A DNA stretch of 64,000 nt from Aminiphilus circumscriptus DSM 16581 (GTDB lineage: Bacteria; Synergistota; Synergistia; Synergistales; Aminiphilaceae). The translations under genes and the position numbers were made by a program. This document shows positions 1 through 6,105 of this stretch, piece after piece. The notes under the pieces are model-generated. The model was given only the letters and a program-made list of their open reading frames with translations. It did not search any database and had not been told where the DNA came from. The first letter of the stretch is position 1. Every line of letters starts with the position of its first letter. The stretch is from positions 62,001 to 126,000 of the forward strand of contig NZ_JAFY01000007.1 of NCBI RefSeq assembly GCF_000526375.1, given 5' to 3'.

Positions 1-744
1 CCGCTCCCCTTCGACGACCTCTTTCGCACCGCTTTCGATTGGGGGAAATCCATCGCCCCCTACGTGGGCGATGCCTCCAGGGTCGTCAACGAGGCGTTGG
101 ACGCGGGAAAGGGTGTGCTCTTCGAGGGAGCCCAGGGAACCCTCCTCGACATGGACCACGGGACCTATCCCTATGTGACCGCCTCCACCCCCGTATCCGC
201 CGGTGCCTGCACGGGAAGCGGCGTCAGCCCCACCCGGATCGACAGGGTTCTCGGCGTCGTCAAGGCCTACTGTACACGCGTTGGCGAGGGACCTTTTCCC
301 ACGGAGAACAAGGGAGAGATCGGAGAACGCCTCCGGGAAAAGGGGAGCGAGTACGGTGCCACCACGGGACGTCCGCGCCGTTGCGGATGGCTCGATCTCG
401 TGGCCCTGCGCTATGCGGCCCGCGTGAACGGTCTCACGGGCATGGCGCTCACCAAACTCGACGTTCTCACCGGGCTCGATGAAATCCAGGTTGCCGTCGG
501 ATATGAGCTGGACGGCGAGGTCACGGAACACTTCCCCGGGGGCGGTCATCGCCTCGACAGGGTTGTTCCCGTCTACCGTTCCCTGCCGGGATGGAAAGAG
601 GAGATCGGCGGATGCCGGAAGGTGGAGGACCTTCCCGAGAACGCCAGGAACTATGTGCGCTTCCTGGAGGACTTTTCCGGCGTGAAGGCGCTGCTCATCG
701 GTGTCGGACCCGCCCGGGAGGAGACCATCCTCCAGGGACTTTAG
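1..744 (+). CDS. purA: Adenylosuccinate synthetase, C-terminal part (5' end outside window)
   Basis: PurA joins IMP and aspartate using GTP, the first dedicated step of AMP synthesis in the cytoplasm. The window opens inside the gene: the frame is open from base 1 to the TAG at 742-744, giving the last 247 residues of a protein normally about 430 long. Diagnostic blocks are GAQGTLLDMDHGTYPY (about visible residue 43), the switch-like GATTGRPRRCGWLD loop (about 119) and TKLDVLTGLDEI (about 151), which in the family contacts the guanine base. The tail GVGPAREETI is also typical. Family assignment is secure; only the N-terminal P-loop half is missing because of the window edge. Confidence 0.97.
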   Translation, partial: PLPFDDLFRTAFDWGKSIAPYVGDASRVVNEALDAGKGVLFEGAQGTLLDMDHGTYPYVTASTPVSAGACTGSGVSPTRIDRVLGVVKAYCTRVGEGPFPTENKGEIGERLREKGSEYGATTGRPRRCGWLDLVALRYAARVNGLTGMALTKLDVLTGLDEIQVAVGYELDGEVTEHFPGGGHRLDRVVPVYRSLPGWKEEIGGCRKVEDLPENARNYVRFLEDFSGVKALLIGVGPAREETILQGL

Positions 745-823
745 CCCAGGAAAGGACAATGGCCGCGCACGCCCTTCCGAGCGGCCCGAAGGGGATCGCG
801 GACGGTGCGGTGGAGAGGCTCCC

Positions 824-1336
824 ATGTATCTGGGGAACGTGACATTTCTCGGAGAGAAAGACATCGAGGCCATCGTGAGAGTGGAGACGGCATGTTTTCC
901 CTCTCCGTGGCCTCGTTCCATTTTCGTCATGGATCTGGGAAACTCTCCCTCGCGCCGCCTCCTCGGAGAACCCAAGGGGGCGGTCTATGTGGGCGTCTTC
1001 TCTCGGGAGACGCTGTGGGGGTACGGTGCCTGCCGTTGGGAAAAACAGGTTCTCTCCGTCATGCGCCTCGCCGTTCTGCCCGAAGCAAGGCGCTGCGGTT
1101 TCGCCTCGCAGCTTCTCCTCGCCATGTGCGTTCTCGGAGAGGAAGCGAAGTGTCGGAGAGTCCGCCTGGAGGTCCGGGAGTCGAACGACGGCGCCCGCGC
1201 CTTCTACCGACTCTGGGGGTTTTTCGCCACGGATCGGCAGAAAGGGTATTACGCCGAATCCGGCGAGGATGCCCTCGTTCTCGAAGCGGCCCTTCCCCTC
1301 GTGTTCTCGGACGAGGAAGATGCTTCTCTTCCGTGA
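824..1336 (+). CDS. rimI: GNAT N-acetyltransferase, RimI-like
   Basis: Predicted acetyl-CoA-dependent N-alpha-acetyltransferase of 170 residues, the size of RimI, which acetylates the N-terminal alanine of ribosomal protein S18. Seen in the sequence: RVETACFPSPW near residue 19, the RimI-type entry motif; a pyrophosphate-binding loop in LAVLPEARRCGFASQLL (a degenerate R-x-x-G-x-A); and NDGARAFYRLWGF near residue 120, matching the N-x-x-A-x-x-x-Y-x-x-x-GF signature. The ATG at 824 was chosen because GGAGAGG lies just upstream (812-818), although the frame is open further back. The gene follows purA after 79 bases on the same strand. A related acetyltransferase with another substrate cannot be excluded. 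Confidence 0.85.
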   Translation: MYLGNVTFLGEKDIEAIVRVETACFPSPWPRSIFVMDLGNSPSRRLLGEPKGAVYVGVFSRETLWGYGACRWEKQVLSVMRLAVLPEARRCGFASQLLLAMCVLGEEAKCRRVRLEVRESNDGARAFYRLWGFFATDRQKGYYAESGEDALVLEAALPLVFSDEEDASLP

Positions 1337-1545
1337 GCACAAGGCGGTCGTGACTTCCTTGCGGTCCGCGTTTCCCCCGCCTCTTCGCGCGGCGGCTGCC
1401 CGGACAGCTGCAGGAACCCGGAAGAAGCAGCAGTTCATGCTCGCCGGGCGAAGGAGCAAACGGGCGCGGTCCTCTTTCTGTTGAAAAAACGAAGCGGAGA
1501 GACGAAATTTCGTTTCGATATCCAGTGAGGAAAGGAGGTGAACCG

Positions 1546-1977
1546 GTGGGCGAAGGGACTGTCCTCGTTCCCCTGCGGTCCGAAACGTACCGCTTCGGCG
1601 AGGGAGAGCGTGAGCCGTTCCGGACGGAATCACGACGCGACCGGGGAGAGCGCGGTCGGCCGTTTCTGGTCCGGAGACATCCTCTCCCGCCGGAAACGGC
1701 GACATACGAGTTTTCTTGCGTCGGAGCCGGCAACGTTTTCGTAGGCGGGAACGGGCAAGGAACCCCCGGGAATGGAGTTCTCCCGGGAGGGACACGCCTT
1801 TGTCCATCGCGTTCCGTGCGAAAAAAATATCTCTTGTTGGGCGTGGGGTTTTTGGGGTGCGCCGTCGTACTGACATCCCTGGAATGGGAGCCCGAGACGA
1901 TTCTGCACCTTGCGACAGGATTTGTTCTGGGACTGCTGGTCTGGGGTGTTGCGTCGCTTGCGGCGAAGGACAAGTAG
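1546..1977 (+). CDS. Hypothetical small membrane protein with Arg-rich N-terminus
   Basis: Not recognised. The GTG at 1546 sits 5 bases after the perfect ribosome binding site AAAGGAGGTG (1531-1540), which is the main reason to call the gene. The first 90 residues are rich in Arg, Gly and Glu and show no fold that I can name. Residues about 91-143 hold two hydrophobic stretches, KYLLLGVGFLGCAVVL and ILHLATGFVLGLLVWGV, consistent with a two-helix membrane hairpin ending in KDK. An internal GTG at 1816 would give only the membrane part (53 residues) but has no good ribosome site. A perfect 12-bp palindrome, ACGAAATTTCGT (1502-1513), lies upstream and could be an operator. The 1337-1545 interval otherwise shows nothing clear. 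Confidence 0.5.
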   Translation: MGEGTVLVPLRSETYRFGEGEREPFRTESRRDRGERGRPFLVRRHPLPPETATYEFSCVGAGNVFVGGNGQGTPGNGVLPGGTRLCPSRSVRKKYLLLGVGFLGCAVVLTSLEWEPETILHLATGFVLGLLVWGVASLAAKDK

Positions 1978-2178
1978 AACTTCCGGATTCTGGAGCGAAC
2001 TTCTCCGCTACGCCTGCGGCCCCCTGGCGCGGCGTCTCGCCCTCTTGGATCGTGGATGCTGAACGGTCTCGGCTCCCTGCGGGTGCGGGTGAGCGCGGAG
2101 GATCTGGCCGGTGTCTGGTCCGAGGGTGAGGCCCTCTCCAAGAAGTTGTGTGCGTCAAGTTGTGCAAAAGGGTTTTCA

Positions 2179-2387
2179 TGGTGTTTGGCGGCCGTCTGCG
2201 GGGATTCGCCTGTGGGATCTATCCGTTTTCCGGGCCGGAAATTCTCAGAGATATCATCGACAGCATGCAAAGTGCGTCGGGACTCAGGGATTCCTTCGAG
2301 GCCGTCGGGCAATATCTGCAACAATGCCGTCGGCTTGATGGATGCGAAGGTCGGACGTTAGGTGCCCTCCAGCAAGAAGCCTTCTGA
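2179..2387 (+). CDS. Hypothetical small protein (weak call)
   Basis: An open frame of 69 codons starts at ATG 2179 after AAAGGG and ends just before a terminator hairpin. The predicted product, with a segment GPEILRDIIDSMQSA and four cysteines, has the look of a real protein fragment but matches nothing that I recognise. A competing frame (2056-2361) overlaps it, and the 1978-2180 stretch could be read as the decayed upstream part of a longer gene. Treat it as uncertain. Confidence 0.3.
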
Positions 2388-2408
2388 ACCGGTGAAATAA
2401 CAAGTGCA

Positions 2409-2430
2409 AAAGGCCCCGCAAGGGGCCTTT
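2409..2430 (+). terminator. Hairpin terminator
   Basis: A perfect 9-bp stem (2409-2417 with 2422-2430, AAAGGCCCC against GGGGCCTTT) closes on a stable GCAA tetraloop. It ends the purA-side gene group just before the prophage remains begin. The U-rich part is the stem's own TTT. Confidence 0.7.
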
Positions 2431-2461
2431 CGCGTGTCCTTCGGGGTGGGCGGCCGTACGA

Positions 2462-2815
2462 TCAACGGTCCTGAATTCCCAACGAGGACTTCAGTCCCGC
2501 CTGAAGGATCTGCGAGAAGTTCAGTCCCGCTTTTTCGGCGAGGACGTTCAGCCACAGCGGCACCGTGACGTTTTTTTCACCGAGCCGGCGCGCCGCTCCT
2601 CGCGGAAGATCGGGAGCCAGGCGTCCACCAGGCAAACCGCTTCGTTCGGGTTGGGTCGAAGATCGAAAATCCTGGACGGTGGCGGTACCGGCTCGCCGAG
2701 GTCCTCGGTGGCCACGATCCACGCTCCGAGGGCGTCCCGCGCCATATGCAGCTGAGAGGAAACGTATCGCGCCGCACAGAGAGCACTGGCTCGGGGAGAG
2801 GAAAAAGGCATGGCA
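2462..2815 (-). pseudogene. HicB-type antitoxin relic, frameshifted
   Basis: HicB antitoxins neutralise the HicA mRNA-cutting toxin and bind DNA through a C-terminal ribbon-helix-helix. The C-terminal piece reads NVTVPLWLNVLAEKAGLNFS followed by QILQAGLKSSLGI, a clear HicB RHH domain. In the next frame lies the end of the RNase H-like N-domain, with ARDALGAWIVATEDLGE and PPPSRIF. The two pieces meet at a run of seven T (plus strand, about 2571-2577), the likely site of one frameshift. A second frame change is suggested near 2745-2755, where the expected GDTF-x-SA-x-x-MARDALG is scattered over three frames. The true N-terminus is gone and no hicA lies beside it. The gene is dead unless the frame breaks are sequencing errors. 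Confidence 0.75.
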
Positions 2816-2927
2816 CGGGAGAGCGCGCTTTAGGTGTTCGGGTACGAGGGGGAAGAGGTCCGAACGGTTCTGCGGAACGGGGATCCGTGATTTGTGGCGG
2901 CGGATGTGTGCGTGGTGTTGGAGATCA
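2800..2927. repeat. 128-bp direct repeat, left copy
   Basis: Bases 2800-2927 are identical to 5078-5205 by direct reading. Both contain the 5' part of the same Bro-N antirepressor gene, including its ATG and the same two nonsense codons. The copies flank the segment that carries the insertion sequence. Confidence 0.95.
2810..2927 (+). pseudogene. Bro-N antirepressor 5' fragment, left copy
   Basis: The first 39 codons of a phage antirepressor gene. The frame runs from ATG 2810 through a TAG (2831-2833), VFGYEGEEVRTVLRNGDP, a TGA (2888-2890) and then FVAADVCVVLEI. In Bro-N proteins the second position is normally tryptophan (DPWFVAADV), so TGA probably replaced TGG. The first stop probably replaced a CAG. 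Homology stops at 2927, where unrelated sequence begins. It cannot make a protein as read; see the right copy at 5088 for the continuation. Confidence 0.85.
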
Positions 2928-2940
2928 CCCGACTTCGCCG
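2928..2940. repeat. 13-bp inverted repeat, left arm
   Basis: CCCGACTTCGCCG starts exactly where the left 128-bp repeat ends. Its reverse complement lies at 5066-5078, ending where the right 128-bp repeat begins (sharing one G). The pair therefore brackets the whole inserted segment including the IS. Confidence 0.85.
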
Positions 2941-2997
2941 GGTTTGAAACGGGAAGCCTTGCAAACACCGGAAAGTGCATCTTGGGTGGGCACTACA

Positions 2998-3033
2998 CAG
3001 CCCCTCTTTTCAATTCTGTGAAAAGAGGGGCTG
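2998..3033. terminator. 14-bp perfect hairpin at IS edge
   Basis: Bases 2998-3011 pair perfectly with 3020-3033 around an 8-base loop. The stem is CAGCCCCTCTTTTC and its complement. It lies about 90 bases downstream of the transposase stop and at the proposed IS end, so it can stop transcription leaving or entering the element. Confidence 0.6.
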
Positions 3034-3122
3034 TCGTTTGAGGCGGATTTTTCGGTCTCACCGTGTCTCGGGGCTCCGAAAGGTATTTCGAAAGGGAAAC
3101 AGGAGATCTGCTCCCGGCTCGT

Positions 3123-4922
3123 TCAGTTCCTGCCCGTCCCTTCCCCCGCTGTTCCGTCTCCGTCCGTCCCGGCGCTCCGGATCCCTTTCCGGTTCCTGTA
3201 TTTCCTCACCGACAGGATCTCCGTGTTCCCCAGTCCCCGGACGAGGCCCAGGGAACGGTAGATCTTCCGGGCGCTCTCGCTCATGGCCTTCGGGAACCGG
3301 TAGAGTTTCCCCGTCTCTTCGTCCTTCATGAGGGTGGACTGGACATCCAGCAGGGCGGTCCGGATGGCCCGGGCGCTCATCACCGCGTTCTGCCGGACCG
3401 CCACTCGGTGCTGGAGATGCCGGAGGAGGGCGAAGGCGAGGTAGGTGAGGGCTATGTGGGCCTCGATCCTGCGGGGTACCCAGTGATAGACAGGGCGGAT
3501 GGAGAGGTCGTGCTTGTTCACCCGGAAGGATTCTTCGATGCGCCACAGGCTCCCGTAATGGGCGAGGATGTCCTGCGCTTCCGCGGCACTTTCCGCGGGC
3601 AGGTTGGTGATGACTCCGTGAAGGCCGTCCCACCGGCTGTCCCGGAGGATCTTCTCTTCGTCCAGGATGTAGCGGTCCTGTCCGTTTGAATTTTCAAGGG
3701 AGAGGTATTTGTTCGTTCCCCGGTTGGTGACAAGGCTTTTTCCCGGAAGAGTCTTCTTCCCCTGCAGTTTTTTCCGCAGTCGGGCCAGAAGCCGTTCCCG
3801 GTCGGAGGCGTCCTTCCGGGCTCGCCGTTCACTCCAGGTGACGAGCAAATTTCTCCCGTTTCCGAGGGGGACGGAGTACCAACGGGAAGGGCTGCACGTT
3901 TCTCTCTCACCCTCCGGGAAGACAGGCGAACCTCCGGGCAGGGGGGAGTAGTTCCCGGCGTCCAGGATTTTCTCCCTCATGGTCCGGCTGAGACCCCGGA
4001 GTTTCGCTCCCACGACGAAGGAGCATCCCGCCTTCTCCACTTCGTGCAGGTTCTCTTCCGTGAACATGGCCCGGTCCGCCACCACCACCGCCTGCCGGGG
4101 GGAGAAGGTCTCCATGCATCTCCTGAGCACAGGCACAAGAGTATGCCCTTCAAAGGTGTTTCCCGGGAAAAGGTCGTACCAGAGGGGAAATCCTTCCGGC
4201 GTCACCGCCAGGGCGAGCACCACCTGGGTCTCCTGTATCCTGTTGTCCTTGCTGTACCCCGACACCCTCAGGGCATCCGCCTCAAAGCTTTCGAAATAGA
4301 GGGTGGTCACATCGAAGAGCAGCAGCGACGCCTTCGTCTCGAAGAGGGACGCGGTCTCCCGCGCCACGATCTCCCTCACCCGGTCCGTCTTCTTCGCCAG
4401 GGCGTCCATCATTCGGTAGATCCTGTTCAGCGACATGTCCGTCCCGCCCTCGTCCTCCAGCCAACGGGACATCCCCCGCTTGCTCGAAGGATTGGCGAGG
4501 GCGCAGGCGAGGCATTTCTTCAGGACTTCCGTGTTCCCCTTCCCACGGCTGGATACCCCGAAGATCGCCTCGAAGCCCAGGGAGGAGAACAGGCTCTCCA
4601 CGACTTCCCCCGGCCCTTCCGTCACCTGTTCCAGGTTCTTCATCCCCCGGAGGCTGACCCGCTCCCCGTCCCCGACCGGCCGCTCCCACGCCTCTTCGTT
4701 CTCGAGGAGGGAGAACCCCGGAAGAGAGGGCTGCTCTCTCTCCTCCATCTCCAGAATGAGCTTCCGCCCCAGTTCCCGGAGCTCGGAGAGCTGCTTCTCG
4801 TCGTGGGCTATTCCCACGTGCTGGAGAATGACCTGGGAGACCCGTTTCCCGGTGCGGACGGATTTGACGATCTGGACTGATTTTCGCGGACTGAGCTTTG
4901 AGGATTTCACCCGGATATACAT
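3123..4922 (-). CDS. IS4/IS1634-type DDE transposase
   Basis: A cut-and-paste DDE transposase of 599 residues when started at ATG 4922 (an in-frame TTG at 4949 would add nine). The catalytic core is visible in order: LLLFDVTTLYFES (first Asp), VVVADRAMFTEENL (second Asp) and YGSLWRIEESFRVNK, which carries the Y-(2)-R-(3)-E-(6)-K signature of the IS4 superfamily, with E as the third acid. The N-terminal 150 residues, with LQHVGIAHDE, are as in IS1634-type enzymes. The frame has no break and the length is full. The start codon lies in the loop of a perfect hairpin (4911-4939), which may hold translation down. Confidence 0.93.
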   Translation of the reverse strand: MYIRVKSSKLSPRKSVQIVKSVRTGKRVSQVILQHVGIAHDEKQLSELRELGRKLILEMEEREQPSLPGFSLLENEEAWERPVGDGERVSLRGMKNLEQVTEGPGEVVESLFSSLGFEAIFGVSSRGKGNTEVLKKCLACALANPSSKRGMSRWLEDEGGTDMSLNRIYRMMDALAKKTDRVREIVARETASLFETKASLLLFDVTTLYFESFEADALRVSGYSKDNRIQETQVVLALAVTPEGFPLWYDLFPGNTFEGHTLVPVLRRCMETFSPRQAVVVADRAMFTEENLHEVEKAGCSFVVGAKLRGLSRTMREKILDAGNYSPLPGGSPVFPEGERETCSPSRWYSVPLGNGRNLLVTWSERRARKDASDRERLLARLRKKLQGKKTLPGKSLVTNRGTNKYLSLENSNGQDRYILDEEKILRDSRWDGLHGVITNLPAESAAEAQDILAHYGSLWRIEESFRVNKHDLSIRPVYHWVPRRIEAHIALTYLAFALLRHLQHRVAVRQNAVMSARAIRTALLDVQSTLMKDEETGKLYRFPKAMSESARKIYRSLGLVRGLGNTEILSVRKYRNRKGIRSAGTDGDGTAGEGTGRN

Positions 4923-4939
4923 AAAGGAAGTATATCCGG
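4911..4939 (-). promoter_or_regulatory. Inverted repeat enclosing transposase start codon
   Basis: CCGGATATAC (4911-4920) and GTATATCCGG (4930-4939) are perfect 10-bp complements with a 9-base spacer. On the mRNA of the minus strand the ATG spans the loop and stem, so folding would hide it. This resembles the start-site sequestration used by several insertion sequences to limit expression from outside promoters; that role is inference. Confidence 0.55.
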
Positions 4940-5065
4940 AGAAAGACAATATGCCAATAGGGCAAATATGCTAGGCACTACATTTTGATTTCCGGCTTCC
5001 CGATCTTCTGAACCCCCATGAACACTGCATCCCTTTTTTCAAAATCCTTGTTTTCTCGGGAAAAA

Positions 5066-5078
5066 CGGCGAAGTCGGG
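5066..5078. repeat. 13-bp inverted repeat, right arm
   Basis: CGGCGAAGTCGGG, the exact reverse complement of 2928-2940. It immediately precedes the right antirepressor copy. Confidence 0.85.
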
Positions 5079-5205
5079 GAAAAAGGCATGGCACGGGAGA
5101 GCGCGCTTTAGGTGTTCGGGTACGAGGGGGAAGAGGTCCGAACGGTTCTGCGGAACGGGGATCCGTGATTTGTGGCGGCGGATGTGTGCGTGGTGTTGGA
5201 GATCA
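5078..5205. repeat. 128-bp direct repeat, right copy
   Basis: Identical to 2800-2927. This copy is joined to the rest of the antirepressor gene, so it is the original position and the left copy is the duplicate. Confidence 0.95.
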
Positions 5206-5616
5206 GTAACAATCGGGATGCCATGGGAACGCTCGACGACGATGAAAAGGGCGTCGCCATTACCGACATCCTTGGAGGAATGGAGCCTCTGAATAAGGCC
5301 GCGTCAGCCCCGAAAGTGCCTCGCAGAGCTTGATGCGACCCGAGTCAAGGGAAAGCGAAAGACCTTTATTCAGAGCTTCCGAATGACTATCATCAACGAA
5401 TCTGGCCTCTACTCCCTGGTTCTCCGCTCGCGCATGCAGGGGCTCTCGAAAACGATAAAGGGGCTCGTTGGGGTTGCGGCGAGCGTACAAGCGATTCGTG
5501 CCCTGGGTACTTCCTTCATCAACGCTGCCACTCAAATGGAAGGATACCAGACCAAACTTCGCGCCGTCATCAAGGACTCCTCGGCCGCGGATAAAACCTC
5601 CGTTTTGGTTGGATAG
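5088..5616 (+). pseudogene. Phage Bro-N antirepressor joined to tape-measure fragment, multiply disrupted
   Basis: Antirepressors of this type lift prophage repression. From ATG 5088 the frame meets TAG (5109) and TGA (5166), then reads FVAADVCVVLEISNNRDAMG and DDDEKGVAITDILGG, a textbook Bro-N domain. At 5282 a 99-bp element interrupts it. Removing the element and one GAAT copy restores the frame exactly into MTIINESGLYSLVLRSR, the Bro-N hallmark. After about 5430 the sequence changes to LSKTIKGLVGVAASVQAIRA and INAATQMEGYQTKLRAVIKD, typical of the N-terminus of tail tape-measure proteins, ending at TAG 5614-5616. So a deletion fused two distant phage genes. This marks a decayed prophage. 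Confidence 0.85.
5282..5380. mobile_element. 99-bp MITE-like element in antirepressor gene
   Basis: The ends GGAGCCTCTGAATAA (5282-5296) and TTATTCAGAGCTTCC (5366-5380) are near-perfect 15-bp terminal inverted repeats. GAAT occurs directly on both sides (5278-5281 and 5381-5384), a 4-bp target duplication. Removing the element plus one GAAT rejoins GGA GGA ATG ACT in the antirepressor reading frame, direct proof of insertion. It encodes nothing and would need a transposase supplied elsewhere. The terminal sequence resembles that of some IS5-group elements (from memory, not searched). Confidence 0.85.
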
Positions 5617-5645
5617 TAACTTTGGTGTCCGATATTTTCAACGTA

Positions 5646-5732
5646 CCTCATGGCGCACATGGCTTCAAGCGATGAAACGGCGTTTCGGTACGGGGTATTC
5701 AGTGTGGCGACTGTTGCGGACAGAAATATCAA
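5646..5732 (-). pseudogene. Integrase 5' fragment of older element
   Basis: The first 29 codons read ATVATLNTPYRNAVSSLEAMCAMR, aligning with AAIATLNTPYRDAHAALDALCSIR of the intact integrase at 13533-14456. Homology also extends upstream through the leader hairpin and terminator to the tRNA-Val. Beyond 5646 the gene is deleted and replaced by unrelated sequence. Placement relative to the tRNA is identical to the intact copy, so this is the integrase end of an earlier element inserted in the same tRNA. Confidence 0.88.
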
Positions 5733-5767
5733 TCTCCTTTCTTTTCGCGGGTGCGAACGGGAGATTG
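5730..5767 (-). promoter_or_regulatory. Integrase leader hairpin (decayed copy)
   Basis: CAATCTCC (5730-5737) can pair with GGAGATTG (5760-5767). In the minus-strand RNA this covers the AAAGGAG ribosome site of the integrase fragment. The inner TTCG/CGAA pairs are also kept. The same arms occur in the intact copy at 14463-14500, while the loop bases differ. Confidence 0.6.
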
Positions 5768-5807
5768 TGAGGATGAAGAGTGGCGTTTCTGAACCGCTTC
5801 CCTATGC

Positions 5808-5840
5808 AAAAAAACGGCTCCGACGAAAACGCCGAAGCCG
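5808..5840 (-). terminator. Terminator after left tRNA-Val
   Basis: On the minus strand a GC-rich stem (5815-5825 with 5830-5840, AAAA loop on the plus strand) is followed by seven T. It would end transcripts reading out of the tRNA before the integrase fragment. Confidence 0.7.
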
Positions 5841-5848
5841 GTAAAAAT

Positions 5849-5927
5849 CACATGGTGGGCGACACAGGGCTCGAACCTGTGACCTCTTCCGTGTGAAGGA
5901 AGCGCTCTTCCGCTGAGCTAGTCGCCC
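5849..5927. repeat. 79-bp direct repeat, left attachment site (tRNA-Val copy)
   Basis: Identical to 14582-14660 and made of the whole tRNA-Val plus four bases past its CCA. The two copies are the ends of the integrated element between them. Confidence 0.9.
5853..5927 (-). tRNA. tRNA-Val (anticodon CAC), attachment-site copy
   Basis: Read on the minus strand this is a complete cloverleaf with a 7-bp acceptor GGGCGAC, loop TTCACAC (anticodon CAC), T-loop TTCGAGC and encoded CCA. The sequence equals the copy at 14586-14660. No -10/-35 pair like that of the right copy lies upstream of it (5928-5975), so it may depend on read-through or be silent. It was created as the duplicate end of the integrated element. 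Confidence 0.93.
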
Positions 5928-5937
5928 GTGACGGAAC

Positions 5938-5975
5938 CAGTATCCATCAGTATCCGAAGTAGTGGAGGGTTCCAC
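5938..5975. promoter_or_regulatory. Tandem CAGTATCC boxes next to attachment site (possible integrase arm sites)
   Basis: CAGTATCC occurs at 5938-5945 and 5948-5955, a 10-bp period, directly inside the element from the left attachment repeat. A small inverted repeat, GTGGA...TCCAC (5962-5975), follows. Short tandem boxes at this place are typical of integrase arm-binding sites, but no binding evidence exists. Confidence 0.35.
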
Positions 5976-6070
5976 AATCTCCCGCTGTAGCTCTTCCCTA
6001 TCGGAAAAAACCTAGCGCGTGATTTTCAAGGTTCGTGCGGAAATGTCAACCATGTAGCCTAACTTTTAAC

Positions 6071-6101
6071 GACGCCTGACCTATCAGGGGCGTCTTTTTT
6101 T
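6071..6101 (+). terminator. Hairpin terminator inside left end of satellite
   Basis: GACGCC and GGCGTC, with inner CCTGA/TCAGG pairs, fold around CCTA and are followed by seven T on the plus strand. It lies just past the stop of the minus-strand cargo gene. It can also fold in that direction, where the tract after the stem is less U-rich. Confidence 0.65.
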
Positions 6102-6105
6102 GTGG

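Larger units (their letters stand above)
2998..4973 (-). mobile_element. Insertion sequence, IS4 superfamily (IS1634-like)
   Basis: The element carries one complete transposase gene on the minus strand. Both ends are flanked by the 9-bp direct repeat GGCACTACA (2989-2997 and 4974-4982), the best candidate for a target-site duplication, which sets the limits given here at 1976 bp. The predicted terminal inverted repeats are weak (CAGC... against TAGC...), so the exact ends are provisional. A 9-bp duplication is usual for IS4-type elements and longer than the 5-6 bp reported for IS1634 members. The element lies inside the segment between the two antirepressor copies and is otherwise intact, so it may still move. 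Confidence 0.75.

Noticed and set aside
695-2324. Two long minus-strand frames (494 and 421 codons) opposite rimI and the 1546 gene
   Set aside because: Low-complexity Arg/Pro/Ser products typical of antisense reading; rimI is clear on the plus strand.
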